A stretch of DNA of 64,000 nucleotides from Lachnospiraceae bacterium (GCA_910575555.1 CAJTFX010000013.1:62001-126000), one strand, 5' to 3'. Numbered from the stretch's first letter, positions 27,280 through 37,083 are shown. Numbers and translations: made by a program. Notes: generated by a model not told the origin, from the sequence alone.

Positions 27280-27875
27280 TAAAATATATAGCAGGATTGG
27301 CGGGACTGGCAGTATGGCTGTTTTTTCTGCGTGTGCTCAATAAGAGCAAATTGAATTTCTGGCATTTTCTGGTAGGAAGCGCAGGCGCTTTTATTCTGAT
27401 GCTTCTGTTTCTGCAGCCCGTGCTCACCCAGCCTTTGGCCAGGATTGTGGCGCTTCTGGCGGGCCTTCCCGGGAAAATCGGAGATATCTACAGCGCGCAT
27501 TATAAATACGGCGTGATTTTTATAGAATCAGCGGCAGGGGCAATTTCACTGAAAATAGATTTTGAGTGCTCCGGGATTATTGAGATTCTCGCATATCTTT
27601 CCCTGCTGATATTTTACCGGGTGTATACGGTATATGAGCGGGTCTATGTGGGAGTGCTGGGAGTAGTGGCAATCGTGCTGGCAAATGCCCTGCGGATCAC
27701 AGTGATTTCCCTTATGATTTATTTCGGCGGCGTGGATATGTACCATATTGCCCATACCTTTATCGGGCGGTTTGTATTTTACGGACTGTCTGTGATCCTG
27801 TATTTTTACGTATTTACGAAACCGCAGATTATCAAACAGAAAGTGGGAAGTTTTCAATATGACGGTGATAAATAA
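27276..27875 (+). CDS. xrtG: Exosortase family protein XrtG
   Basis: A 199-residue integral membrane protein with about six helices. The exosortase active-site residues are all in place: Cys98 in DFECSGIIE, Arg140 in LANALRI and His160 in YHIAHTFIGRFVFYG. Exosortases cut a C-terminal Gly/Pro, TM, basic tail and probably transfer the protein to an acceptor. Small Gram-positive members next to a GT2 and PTPS-like genes are XrtG. The start overlaps the preceding stop (ATGA) and the end overlaps the GT gene by 17 bp, so the three are tightly coupled. Confidence 0.9.
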   Translation: MIKYIAGLAGLAVWLFFLRVLNKSKLNFWHFLVGSAGAFILMLLFLQPVLTQPLARIVALLAGLPGKIGDIYSAHYKYGVIFIESAAGAISLKIDFECSGIIEILAYLSLLIFYRVYTVYERVYVGVLGVVAIVLANALRITVISLMIYFGGVDMYHIAHTFIGRFVFYGLSVILYFYVFTKPQIIKQKVGSFQYDGDK

Positions 27876-29223
27876 TTTTTTAAATTCCATTTTGTTTTGG
27901 GCGGCCTGGATTATTATTCCGCTGGTGATGGAGATTATTCCTTCTCTGGGCAGTATGCTGATTCTGGTGAAAAAGAAGCTGTTTTCCCGTCAGTATGGCG
28001 ATCCTGTGTTCTGGCCGGAGATTACGCTGATTATTCCGGTGTACAATTCACAGGATTCCCTTAAGGAGTGCATCCGCTCCATCAATGACAGTGATTACCC
28101 CAATGAGAAAATGCGGATTTTTCTGGTAAACAATCAGGGAAAAGATAATTCTTTTGAGGTCTATACGAAATGTCAGGAATTATATCCGGATCTGCTGATG
28201 CAGTGGCTCAACGCCAAACAGGGGAAATCCCGCGCGCTGAATCTGGCGCTGTTCAACGCGGACGGAAAATATATCATCCATGTGGACAGCGACGGGCAGT
28301 TTGAGCCCCATGCCATCAGCAATATGGTGCGGAAATTTGAGAGCTGCCAGAATGTGGACTGTATGACCGGCGCAATCCTCACCATGCCGGAGATGATTGA
28401 GGAATACCGGGGGATGTTCTCGAGGCTGCTCCGCAAAATGGAGTTTATGGAATATGCCCAGGCATTTTTGGCCGGGCGGAATTATGCTTCGGAAACAAAT
28501 TCCATCTATACGCTTTCAGGGGCGTTTTCTGCATTCCGGAAATCTGCGGTGCTGAAATCCCAGCTTTATAATACGGATACCATTTGCGAGGACACCAATA
28601 TTACGTTTCAAATGCGTTTTTTGCAGAAAATCCGGGTGGAAATCTGTGAAAATGCCATTTTCTGTGTAGATCCAATTGAAGGGGTGAATAAACTTTACAC
28701 CCAGCGGCAGCGCTGGCAGCGGGGAAGTCTGGAGGTGTCCCACCAATTTCTGGAAAAAGATTTACAAGTGCGCAAAATGTTCAGCAATGTGATGGTTCGG
28801 ACTCTGATGTATGATCATACGTTTGCATTTCCAAGGCTGATTTGGTATCTGGCTTTGATCTGCCTGATGTTTATGAATTATTCTGCCGGGATGATTTTGA
28901 TTTCCACAGGCGCTATTTTCCTGCTGTATATCATCAGCGGATATCTGTATTATTTTTCTACCGTGGGCTTTTTGAGGGAATTTGATGAGCTGAGACGGTA
29001 TTACCGAAAACACTGGTATGTGGTGCCGCTGCTTCCGTTTTTTAATTTTACAGTATTTTTTATCCGGTTTGCAGGGGTGATTAACAGTATCAATACAGAC
29101 AGCGCATGGAAAACCCGGACATTGACAGACGAAGGGGAGGATTTTCGGGCGGAATTGAAGGCTGAGGCCGGAAAACTGCTGAATCTGCTGCGGAGGGCGC
29201 GGAAAGCGGTAAATTACGAGTAG
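27859..29223 (+). CDS. Processive GT2 glycosyltransferase, exosortase-G-associated
   Basis: A 454-residue membrane glycosyltransferase. An N-terminal membrane segment is followed by a GT-A domain with LIIPVYNSQDSLKECIRSI, DSD at residues 143-145 (metal/UDP-sugar), ED at 244-245 (catalytic base) and QRQRW at 282-286, then about three membrane segments. D, DxD, ED, QxxRW is the signature of processive synthases (cellulose, hyaluronan, PNAG type). It probably builds and extrudes a surface polymer at the XrtG locus. No PilZ domain is present. The sugar is unknown. Confidence 0.92.
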   Translation: MTVINNFLNSILFWAAWIIIPLVMEIIPSLGSMLILVKKKLFSRQYGDPVFWPEITLIIPVYNSQDSLKECIRSINDSDYPNEKMRIFLVNNQGKDNSFEVYTKCQELYPDLLMQWLNAKQGKSRALNLALFNADGKYIIHVDSDGQFEPHAISNMVRKFESCQNVDCMTGAILTMPEMIEEYRGMFSRLLRKMEFMEYAQAFLAGRNYASETNSIYTLSGAFSAFRKSAVLKSQLYNTDTICEDTNITFQMRFLQKIRVEICENAIFCVDPIEGVNKLYTQRQRWQRGSLEVSHQFLEKDLQVRKMFSNVMVRTLMYDHTFAFPRLIWYLALICLMFMNYSAGMILISTGAIFLLYIISGYLYYFSTVGFLREFDELRRYYRKHWYVVPLLPFFNFTVFFIRFAGVINSINTDSAWKTRTLTDEGEDFRAELKAEAGKLLNLLRRARKAVNYE

Positions 29224-29226
29224 GGA

Positions 29227-30294
29227 ATGGAACATATGAAACGCAAAATTAATTTTTTCGTTGTAACGGCTCTTGTGGTATTTTTTGCCATGGCAGCGGA
29301 TGTATTTATTATCTGGCAATTGAATAATTATGAGACGAGGTTCCTGGAGCTGTACGGAGCGGAGCAGGACGGTTATGTTAAGGTGGTTCTGGGAGAAATT
29401 AACCGTCTGGGGGATGATGCAACAGAGGAGAATATTACTGAGATTATCAGTTCTTTAGACGCCACGGCAAGCAGATATTGGACGGTCAGCAAAGAGGATT
29501 CCATTCTGTTTGTGAAAAGCGTGACGGAAACCAACCGCTACAAAGGATTTACGGACGGCACGTATTATGCCAGCGACTCGGCAGCCGCCTTTATGAACCG
29601 CCTGAAGCTGAATCAGGTGGGGCATCAGATTATTTATCTGAATGAAGATCGGTTTATTGCTTCCGGCATGATTTTTGAATGGCGCGGTCAGCAGTACCGG
29701 ATTTGCCTGCTGACCTATGACAAGGCGCTTCTGGAGGATAATATTCTGCTGGAGTGTAAAAATTCCATTATTATTATTTTGCTGTTGGTTCTTGCCCTTC
29801 TGATTATCCTGAGTATGATGATGTCGAAAAAAATCAGAGGGCAGGCGTCTCGGATTGCCTTACAGGAGGAGCGTGCGATCTGGCAGAATCAGCAGTTGGA
29901 GCAATTGGACGAACAGATGAAGCGGGAACATGCCTTCAGTGCCAGAAAACGCGTGTTTAAGCATACGGTGTTGGATGAATTTCTGCAGGAGTTGGATGAA
30001 AGAGGGGCCAAACCGATTCATTTTGCAGTATTTGAGACAGAAACCCAGGAGTCCAGGGACGAATTTTTTGAACATATGCAGATGGTTTTGGATAACCGGG
30101 TGCTGCGTTTTTCCATGGATGACAGGCTTGTACTGCTGATCTTTGCCCGATATGAGCAGGCGGTCAGCAGCAAAATTATCAGGTCTTTGGAAAACAAAAA
30201 GGTACGGAAGGTTGCTGATTTGTACTGTGGAGATAACACGGAAAGCTATAAGCGGCAGTTTGAGCAATTTTGGAAGGCGGTGGCAGAGGAATGA
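29227..30294 (+). CDS. Two-TM protein with extracytoplasmic sensor-like and cytoplasmic domains
   Basis: A 355-residue protein: membrane segment 1 (about residues 10-35), an extracytoplasmic domain of about 140 residues (Cache/PAS-like size), membrane segment 2 (about 178-200, IIIILLLVLALLII), a charged coiled coil (210-240) and a cytoplasmic domain. The latter (HFAVFETET, LRFSMDDRLVLLIF) looks like a degenerate GGDEF-type fold, but no GGDEF motif is present. It may sense or regulate polymer synthesis by the adjacent GT2; this is inference. The stop overlaps the next start in ATGA. Confidence 0.55.
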   Translation: MEHMKRKINFFVVTALVVFFAMAADVFIIWQLNNYETRFLELYGAEQDGYVKVVLGEINRLGDDATEENITEIISSLDATASRYWTVSKEDSILFVKSVTETNRYKGFTDGTYYASDSAAAFMNRLKLNQVGHQIIYLNEDRFIASGMIFEWRGQQYRICLLTYDKALLEDNILLECKNSIIIILLLVLALLIILSMMMSKKIRGQASRIALQEERAIWQNQQLEQLDEQMKREHAFSARKRVFKHTVLDEFLQELDERGAKPIHFAVFETETQESRDEFFEHMQMVLDNRVLRFSMDDRLVLLIFARYEQAVSSKIIRSLENKKVRKVADLYCGDNTESYKRQFEQFWKAVAEE

Positions 30295-30773
30295 GGGAAG
30301 AAAAACTTTACCGGGAATACCGTTTGAAATCGTATCTGAATATGAATCACTATATTACCATCAATGGAAAACAGGGGCAGACCCATCCCCATACCTGGGA
30401 ATTTATCATTACGATTATCGTCAGCGGAACGGAATTTGTGGAATTCCGTACCTTTGAGTCATTGATAGAGGGGTATCTGGATCAATATCAGAATCAGATT
30501 CTAAACACCATGAAACCCTTTGACCTGGTTGTGCCCACCATCGAAAATGTAACAGATCATTTTAATGAAGAGCTTCGGTCATTGCTGCGGGAGCACGGCG
30601 GGGAACTGGTTTCTGTGGAAGGAAGCGAGACGCCCACCAGAAGCTATATTGTCAGCCACAGAAATGAGCCGGAATTTCTGGAGCAGATTGAAAAAAAGCA
30701 GACAGAGCAGATTTCCGGTGTGGTGCGGTATGTGGTGGATCAGATTATGGACGACGAGGATGAAGAATTTTAA
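30291..30773 (+). CDS. Second 6-pyruvoyl-tetrahydropterin-synthase-like protein of the cassette
   Basis: A 160-residue protein; the chosen ATG overlaps the upstream stop. It keeps the PTPS pattern: His in LNMNHYITING, HPH in QTHPHTWEFII, and GSETPTRSYIV near the end, followed by an acidic tail (MDDEDEEF). As in the first paralogue, there is no cysteine at the catalytic position, and an insert of about 40 residues (YLDQYQNQILNTMKPFDLV) lies mid-protein. A binding or structural role is more likely than pterin synthesis. Ligand unknown. Confidence 0.75.
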   Translation: MREEKLYREYRLKSYLNMNHYITINGKQGQTHPHTWEFIITIIVSGTEFVEFRTFESLIEGYLDQYQNQILNTMKPFDLVVPTIENVTDHFNEELRSLLREHGGELVSVEGSETPTRSYIVSHRNEPEFLEQIEKKQTEQISGVVRYVVDQIMDDEDEEF

Positions 30774-30813
30774 ACAGGAGAGTTTTAAAAAGACAAGCGG
30801 GAAGGAAAGAAAG

Positions 30814-32958
30814 ATGCAGAGAACTTATAAAAAAAAGATACTGAGCCGGTTTCTCTTAGTTGCAGCGGCGGTAAGCCTGTGCTGCGGGTGCGCTTCCAAT
30901 CAGCTGGAGCTGACCGTAGATCCTGGAAGGGAGCCGGCCCAGGCTTCTGACAATTCCGGGAAAGAGGAGAAAAGCCTTCCCATGTGCAGAGAGGACGGAG
31001 TGAAATATTCCTTCCGGACCCAGGAAAAGACATTCCAGATTTACGGGGCAGACGGCAGGTGGCGGGATACGATGCCGGTGGGGGTGAATATCGGAGCAGG
31101 AAAACCGGGGGCGTTTCCCGGAGAGTTTGCAATTACCGAGGATGATTATCTCAGGTGGTTTCGTCAAATCAGTGAAATGCATGCAGATACCATCCGGGTC
31201 TATACGGTTTTGATGCCGGAATTTTATCATGCTTTGGCTACATATAATAAGACAGCTCAGTCGCCGCTTTATTTTATGCAGGGCGTATACAATAATGAAG
31301 AAGATATCAGCAGACTTCAGGACGCTTATGCTGAAGAGCGAAAGATTGAAAAAGACTGGATTGCAATGTGTAAAACCATTGTGGACGTGGTTCATGGAAA
31401 CGCAGTGATAGAGCCTGAGGCGGGCAATGCCGGCGGCAATTATACGGCGGATGTTTCCCAATATCTGTGCGGATGGATTTTGGGAATTGAGTGGCAGCCG
31501 GAATTTGTAATAAGCACCAATGAGGCCAATCCGGGCAAAACAACCTTTGAGGGAGAGTATCTGTATACGGAAGATGCATCTCCCTTTGAAGTTTTTCTTG
31601 CTTCCGGACTGGATGCCTGCATTTCCTATGAGATGAAGCAGTATCAGATGCAGCATCCCGTCTCTTTTGCCAACTGGGTAACGACAGACCCCCTCTCCCA
31701 TCCCGGAGAGCCAAATCCTGAGACGGAGGACGCAGTTTCGGCAGATGCGGAACACATTAAGGCAAGACAGGAATTTAAAGCGGGACTGTTCGCTTCCTAT
31801 CATGTATATCCGTATTATCCGGAAATGATGCGGTATGCGCCGGAGCTGCTGACGGATGATCCGCCCAATCCCTATAAACACTATCTGAATGATTTGAACA
31901 GTTATCATACGATGCCGGTGGTAATATCCGAGTTCGGTGTGCCTGCTTCCAGGGGGATCACCCACTTTGCCCGAGATCCGGGGTTTAACCAGGGAGGGCT
32001 GACGGAGGAAGAACAGGGAACGGCCATTGTGTCCATGCTTTCGGATATTATTGATACGGAATGCGCAGGGGCTTTTGTATTTATCTGGCAGGATGAATGG
32101 TTTAAAAGAACCTGGAACACCATGGATTACACAGATTCCGATGTGCGGCCCTACTGGTGCGACGTCCAGACCAGTGAACAGTTTTTCGGACTGCTGTCCT
32201 TTGATCCCGGTGAAACGGCAGTGTGCACGGTGGACGGCAGAGACGGAGAGTGGGAAGGTGAGGAACCGGTATTAGACAACGGGGAAACAGAATTGTATGT
32301 AAAAAGTGATGAAGCCTATGTATATCTGCTGCTCCGGGGTAAAAATGATAATCTGCAGATTGCCCTGGACACCATTGAAGATCAGGGAAATGAGGCGTAC
32401 GGCGGAGCGGACTTTTTACTGGAAATAAAGGGAAAAAAGAAAAGCAGGCTGTTGGTGCATCCTTATTATGATGTAAATTACTGGCTGTATACCACTGGAA
32501 TGCATGCTTCCAACAAAGTACTGGAAGTAAAGGAAGGGTATGCAGACCCGGAAACTCATACCTTTGCGCCTATTTATCTGATGCTGAACCGGCCGGTGGT
32601 TTTGACAGACGGCACAGTCGTGGAGACAGAGCAGGTAGAGACCGGCAGGCTGCGTCATGGGAATGCAGATCCCCAGTCTGAAGGGTACAATTCCCGGGCT
32701 GATTTCTGTATCAGGGGCAATGTGACGGAGGTACGGCTGCCCTGGCTGCTTTTGAATATTGCCAAACCCAATGAAAAAATGCGCATTGCCGATTTGTATG
32801 CCAATGATGAAATCACTTATGAATCCATCCGTGAGATTCAATTTGAGATAGACGGGGAAAGAGGTTCTTATACCTGGAACGGATGGACAGAGCCCGGATA
32901 TCGGGAGCGTCTGAAGGAGTCCTATTATATTCTGCAGGAATATCTGGAGAAACGGTAG
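30814..32958 (+). CDS. Glycosidase-like (TIM-barrel) lipoprotein
   Basis: A 714-residue exported protein: hydrophobic signal (residues 9-25) ending VSLCCGCASNQ, an imperfect lipobox. A barrel-like region follows (MPVGVNIGAGKPGAFPGEF, MHADTIRVYTVLMPEFYHAL, VVISEFGVPAS, GAFVFIWQDEWFKRTW) as in clan-A glycoside hydrolases; the Glu in ISEFG is a candidate nucleophile and that in GIEWQPEF a candidate acid. The last 200 residues are a beta-rich domain opening VDGRDGEWEGEEP, an echo of the DGxxxDW motif in the tailed protein. It could trim or modify the polymer made by the locus. No specific family is assigned. Confidence 0.65.
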   Translation: MQRTYKKKILSRFLLVAAAVSLCCGCASNQLELTVDPGREPAQASDNSGKEEKSLPMCREDGVKYSFRTQEKTFQIYGADGRWRDTMPVGVNIGAGKPGAFPGEFAITEDDYLRWFRQISEMHADTIRVYTVLMPEFYHALATYNKTAQSPLYFMQGVYNNEEDISRLQDAYAEERKIEKDWIAMCKTIVDVVHGNAVIEPEAGNAGGNYTADVSQYLCGWILGIEWQPEFVISTNEANPGKTTFEGEYLYTEDASPFEVFLASGLDACISYEMKQYQMQHPVSFANWVTTDPLSHPGEPNPETEDAVSADAEHIKARQEFKAGLFASYHVYPYYPEMMRYAPELLTDDPPNPYKHYLNDLNSYHTMPVVISEFGVPASRGITHFARDPGFNQGGLTEEEQGTAIVSMLSDIIDTECAGAFVFIWQDEWFKRTWNTMDYTDSDVRPYWCDVQTSEQFFGLLSFDPGETAVCTVDGRDGEWEGEEPVLDNGETELYVKSDEAYVYLLLRGKNDNLQIALDTIEDQGNEAYGGADFLLEIKGKKKSRLLVHPYYDVNYWLYTTGMHASNKVLEVKEGYADPETHTFAPIYLMLNRPVVLTDGTVVETEQVETGRLRHGNADPQSEGYNSRADFCIRGNVTEVRLPWLLLNIAKPNEKMRIADLYANDEITYESIREIQFEIDGERGSYTWNGWTEPGYRERLKESYYILQEYLEKR

Positions 32959-33029
32959 AGAATGCGTAAGATCCGCTCTGGCAGCAATGGATCATCGTTT
33001 ACCGCAGTCCGCGGGCAGAAAACGGTTAT

Positions 33030-33058
33030 TGTAAGAATTCCAATGTAGTGGTATAATA
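33030..33058 (+). promoter_or_regulatory. gdpP operon promoter
   Basis: TTGTAA (33030-33035), a 17-bp spacer and TATAAT (33053-33058), about 100 bases before the gdpP ATG. Confidence 0.7.
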
Positions 33059-33156
33059 TGACGAAAGCAATGGGCAATGCGGACAGAAATGCCTGCACTG
33101 GCCTTGCAGAACGGAAACCTGAATGATAAGTGAGAACAACAAAGGTAGGAAAATCA

Positions 33157-35211
33157 ATGAAAAGAAAAAATCACCCGGGCGGCCCGTTAAAGAATTATAT
33201 GCACTGGCCCCTGATGCTGACTGTTTTGCTTGTACTGATGAATGCCCCCTTATACTATTTTGACAGGACTGCCGGAATCTGCGTCTCTGTATTTGCTGCA
33301 TTGTATTTTCTGATTGCGCTGGGAATTTTTCTGGTCAACAGGTCCGCCATGCGCAATGAAGTAATCAGTTTTGCCACCCAGTACGGAACGGTTCAGAAGA
33401 AGCTGCTGAATGAATTTGAGATCCCCTATGCGCTGCTGGACTATAACAGCAAGATTTTGTGGATGAACGAAGCCTTTTCCCGTATTACAGAGAAGGACAA
33501 GGGGTATCATAAGTCCATTGCTACGATTTTCCCGTCCATTACCAGGGAGCTTTTAGACAGGGAAGAACATAACGATCATATTAAGGTAGAGTGGAAGAAC
33601 CGGGTGTACCGGGCAAGTGTGGGAAAGATTCATTTTGATGGAGAAGAATCGGAAGGAAATCTCATTGAAACGGACAATAAGGAGCAGTTTCTGACGACGC
33701 TGTATCTCTTTGATGAAACAGAGCTGTATGAGAGCATTCAGGAAATCAGGGATCAGCAGCTGGTAGCCATGCTGATTTACATCGACAATTATGAGGAAGC
33801 CTTAGAAAGCGTGGAGGAAGTAAAACGCTCGCTGTTGGTGGCTTTGGTGGATCGCAAGGTAAGCAAATATTTTTCAGATCGGGACAGCATCATTAAAAAG
33901 ATTGAAAAAGACAAATATTTCGTGGCGTTCAAACAGAAGTATCTGGAGGCGCTGATTGAGAATAAATTCAGTATTTTAGAGGATGTCAAAACCGTCAAAG
34001 TGGGAAATGAGATGGCGGTTACCTTAAGCATCGGCGTTGGCATCAGCGGAAACAGCTATACCCAGAAATACGAATATGCCCGCATGGCCATTGACCTTGC
34101 CCTGGGCAGAGGCGGAGATCAGGTCGTTGTCAAAGAAGGGGAGAAGATATCTTATTTCGGCGGAAAATCCAGGCAGGTGGAGAAGATGACCCGGGTAAAA
34201 GCCCGGGTGAAGGCTCATGCGCTGCGGGAAATTATCGAGAGCCGGGAAGAAGTGTTTATTATGGGACACAGTATCAGCGACATGGACGCCTTCGGAGCAT
34301 CCATAGGCATTTACTGTGCGGCCCAGGTGCTTGGGAAGAAGGCACATATTGTACTGGATGAAGTGACCTCCTCCCTGCGGCCCATGAAGGAATGTTTTTC
34401 CGAGGAGAAGGGATATCCGGCCGATATGTTTTTGCGGAGTGAGCGGGCGCTGGAACTGGCCGATTACCGGAGCGTGGTGGTGGTAGTGGATACCAACCGG
34501 CCCAATTATACGGAATGCCCGGAATTGCTGACCAAGACAAAGACCATCGTAGTGTTTGACCATCACAGACAGAGCAGTGAAGTGATTGAAAATGCAGTGC
34601 TTTCCTATATTGAAACTTATGCCTCTTCCACCTGTGAGATGGTGGCGGAAGTGCTGCAGTATTTTAATGAAAATATCCATTTAAAACCCAATGAGGCTGA
34701 CAGTATCTATGCAGGAATCCTGATAGATACCAATAATTTTATGACAAAAACAGGCGTGAGAACCTTTGAGGCAGCGGCCTATCTGCGGCGGTGCGGCGCG
34801 GAGGTGACCAGAGTCCGCAAGCTTTTGCGGGATGATATGGCGGCCTATAAAGCAAGAGCGGAGGCGGTGCGCCATGCGGAGGTTTACCGGGGCGCCTTTG
34901 CCATATCCATCTGCCCGGCAGACCGTGATGTGGAAAGCCCCACCATTGCAGGGGCCCAGGCAGCCAACGAACTGCTGAATATTGTAGGAATCAAAGCGTC
35001 TTTCGTACTGACAGAATATAATGAGAAGATATATATCAGTTCCCGTTCCATTGATGAAATTAACGTACAGCTTATTATGGAACGCTTAGGCGGCGGCGGC
35101 CATCTGAATGTGGCGGGCGCCCAGATGAAGGACTGCAGCGTAATGGAAGCAAAGCGAAGAATTGAAATGACATTAGATAAGATGCTGAAGGAAGGAGACA
35201 TAGAAGTATGA
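33157..35211 (+). CDS. gdpP: Cyclic-di-AMP phosphodiesterase GdpP
   Basis: A 684-residue protein: two membrane segments (about residues 12-60), a PAS-like domain, a degenerate GGDEF domain (lacking GGDEF) and a DHH-DHHA1 phosphoesterase. Motifs: [29 protein letters not shown] and [12 protein letters not shown]. It cleaves c-di-AMP to pApA, affecting osmotic and cell-wall homeostasis. The ATG was chosen for AGGTAGG just upstream; an in-frame GTG at 33130 would add nine residues. It leads gdpP-rplI-dnaB. Confidence 0.95.
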   Translation: MKRKNHPGGPLKNYMHWPLMLTVLLVLMNAPLYYFDRTAGICVSVFAALYFLIALGIFLVNRSAMRNEVISFATQYGTVQKKLLNEFEIPYALLDYNSKILWMNEAFSRITEKDKGYHKSIATIFPSITRELLDREEHNDHIKVEWKNRVYRASVGKIHFDGEESEGNLIETDNKEQFLTTLYLFDETELYESIQEIRDQQLVAMLIYIDNYEEALESVEEVKRSLLVALVDRKVSKYFSDRDSIIKKIEKDKYFVAFKQKYLEALIENKFSILEDVKTVKVGNEMAVTLSIGVGISGNSYTQKYEYARMAIDLALGRGGDQVVVKEGEKISYFGGKSRQVEKMTRVKARVKAHALREIIESREEVFIMGHSISDMDAFGASIGIYCAAQVLGKKAHIVLDEVTSSLRPMKECFSEEKGYPADMFLRSERALELADYRSVVVVVDTNRPNYTECPELLTKTKTIVVFDHHRQSSEVIENAVLSYIETYASSTCEMVAEVLQYFNENIHLKPNEADSIYAGILIDTNNFMTKTGVRTFEAAAYLRRCGAEVTRVRKLLRDDMAAYKARAEAVRHAEVYRGAFAISICPADRDVESPTIAGAQAANELLNIVGIKASFVLTEYNEKIYISSRSIDEINVQLIMERLGGGGHLNVAGAQMKDCSVMEAKRRIEMTLDKMLKEGDIEV

Positions 35212-35657
35212 AAGTAATATTATTAGAAGATGTGAAATCATTAGGTAAAAAGGGTGAAGTGGTCAATGTCAGCGACGGCTACGCCAGAAATATGCTGTTT
35301 CCCAAGAAACTGGGAATTGAAGCGACGAAAAAGAACATGAACGATTTGAAATTAAAAAATCAGCATGAGGAAAAGGTGGCCCAGGAAAATTTGGATGCGG
35401 CAAAAGCCCTGGCAGAAGAGCTTGCCGGCAAAGAGGTTGTGGTAACCATCAAAACCGGAGAGGGCGGGAAAACCTTCGGTTCCGTTTCTTCCAAGGAGAT
35501 TGCGGAAGCGGCGAAAGCCCAGATTCAGATGGAGCTGGACAAGAAGAAAATGCAGATGCCTGAGGGCGGCCTGAAAGCATTGGGCGTATATGAGGTGGGT
35601 ATTAAGCTGCATCCCAAGGTGACAGGAACTTTGAAAGTAAAAGTGAAGGAAGCGTAA
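35208..35657 (+). CDS. rplI: 50S ribosomal protein L9
   Basis: A 149-residue L9: [40 protein letters not shown], a connecting helix, and a C-terminal domain with the [15 protein letters not shown] motif. The start overlaps the gdpP stop (ATGA). The position is conserved in Firmicutes. Confidence 0.97.
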   Translation: MKVILLEDVKSLGKKGEVVNVSDGYARNMLFPKKLGIEATKKNMNDLKLKNQHEEKVAQENLDAAKALAEELAGKEVVVTIKTGEGGKTFGSVSSKEIAEAAKAQIQMELDKKKMQMPEGGLKALGVYEVGIKLHPKVTGTLKVKVKEA

Positions 35658-35661
35658 TTTT

Positions 35662-36993
35662 ATGGAGGAAGATCTGATCAAGCGGATTATGCCCAATAAT
35701 CTGGAGGCGGAGCAGTCGGTGATCGGCGCAATGATTATGGACCGTGAAGCGATTATTATGGCCTCTGAAATCTTAATCCGGCAGGATTTTTATCATCAGC
35801 AGTATGGGGTCCTGTTTGAAACTATGGTGGAACTGTACAATGAGGAGCAGCCGGTGGATATGGTTACCCTTCAGAACCGTCTCCGGGAAAAGGATGTTCC
35901 GGCAGAGGTCAGCAGCCTGGAATTTGTAGGTGAACTGGTGGCCGCCGTGCCTACCTCTGCCAATATTAAATATTACGCCAATATTGTAAAAGAAAAGGCA
36001 ACTCTGCGCAGGCTGATTAAAGTAAATGAAGAAATTGCCAATCAGTGTTATCTGGGCAGAGAAAGTCTGGAAGATATTATGGCAGATACGGAGAAAAAGA
36101 TTTTCGATCTGCTTCAGAATAAAAGCGGCGGGGACTATGTGCCCATCAAGCAGGTGGTCATTCAGGCGCTGGAAAAAATTGAGCAGGCTTCTAAGACAAA
36201 GGGCAACGTTACCGGAATTGCCACCGGGTTTGTGGATCTGGATTACCGCACTTCAGGGCTTCAGCCCTCGGATTTGGTTCTGGTTGCCGCAAGGCCCTCC
36301 ATGGGAAAGACCGCGTTTGTGTTGAACATTGCCCAGTATGTGGCATTTCACAGTGATCTCTGTACCGCAATTTTCAGTCTGGAAATGTCCAAGGAGCAGT
36401 TGGTAAACCGTCTGTTTTCCCTGGAATCCCGGGTGGACGCTCAGCTTCTCCGTTCCGGCAATCTGGCGGATTCTGACTGGGAGAAGCTGATTGAAGGCGC
36501 GGGAACCATTGGACGTTCCAAATTGATTATTGACGATACGCCGGGAATTTCTATTTCGGAGCTTCGCTCCAAGTGCCGGAAATACAAGTTAGAGCACGAT
36601 CTTAAGCTGATTATCATTGACTATCTCCAGCTGATGTCCGGTTCCGGCAGGTCAGATTCCAGGCAGCAGGAAATCTCAGACATTTCCCGTTCTCTGAAAG
36701 GGCTTGCCAGGGAGCTGAATGTTCCGGTTATTGCCTTATCCCAGCTGAGCCGCCAGGTGGAGCAGCGGCCGGATCACAGGCCCATGCTGTCAGACTTGAG
36801 AGAATCGGGAGCGATTGAGCAGGATGCGGACGTGGTAATGTTTATTTACCGTGACGATTATTACAACAAGGATACGCCGAATAAAAATATTGCAGAAATC
36901 ATTATTGCCAAGCAGAGAAACGGCCCCATCGGAACCATTAATCTGGTCTGGCTGCCCCAGTATACCAAGTTTGCCAATATGGAGAAACGATAA
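35662..36993 (+). CDS. dnaB: Replicative DNA helicase DnaB/DnaC
   Basis: A 443-residue helicase with an N-terminal domain (PNNLEAEQSVIGAMIMD) and a RecA-fold domain. Walker A is ARPSMGKTAF, the Glu follows in FSLEMSKEQL, Walker B is IIIDYLQLMSG, and the C-terminus has LSQLSRQVEQRPDHRP and LRESGAIEQDADVV. It unwinds DNA at the fork as a hexamer. It starts four bases after rplI. Confidence 0.97.
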   Translation: MEEDLIKRIMPNNLEAEQSVIGAMIMDREAIIMASEILIRQDFYHQQYGVLFETMVELYNEEQPVDMVTLQNRLREKDVPAEVSSLEFVGELVAAVPTSANIKYYANIVKEKATLRRLIKVNEEIANQCYLGRESLEDIMADTEKKIFDLLQNKSGGDYVPIKQVVIQALEKIEQASKTKGNVTGIATGFVDLDYRTSGLQPSDLVLVAARPSMGKTAFVLNIAQYVAFHSDLCTAIFSLEMSKEQLVNRLFSLESRVDAQLLRSGNLADSDWEKLIEGAGTIGRSKLIIDDTPGISISELRSKCRKYKLEHDLKLIIIDYLQLMSGSGRSDSRQQEISDISRSLKGLARELNVPVIALSQLSRQVEQRPDHRPMLSDLRESGAIEQDADVVMFIYRDDYYNKDTPNKNIAEIIIAKQRNGPIGTINLVWLPQYTKFANMEKR

Positions 36994-37018
36994 AAAATGT
37001 AGTTTTATGTAAAATCAG

Positions 37019-37056
37019 ACAGATATTTTCCGTAAAAAGAAAGTATCTGTTTTTTG
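37019..37056 (+). terminator. Terminator after dnaB
   Basis: ACAGATA (37019-37025) pairs with TATCTGT (37044-37050), with partial pairing of TTTT and AAAA inside, followed by six T residues. Confidence 0.65.
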
Positions 37057-37083
37057 CTGTCATTATTTCACGATGAAAAAAGA

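Noticed and set aside
33157-35211. Active diguanylate cyclase in the GdpP protein
   Set aside because: The GGDEF domain lacks its signature residues; only the DHH-DHHA1 active site is intact.
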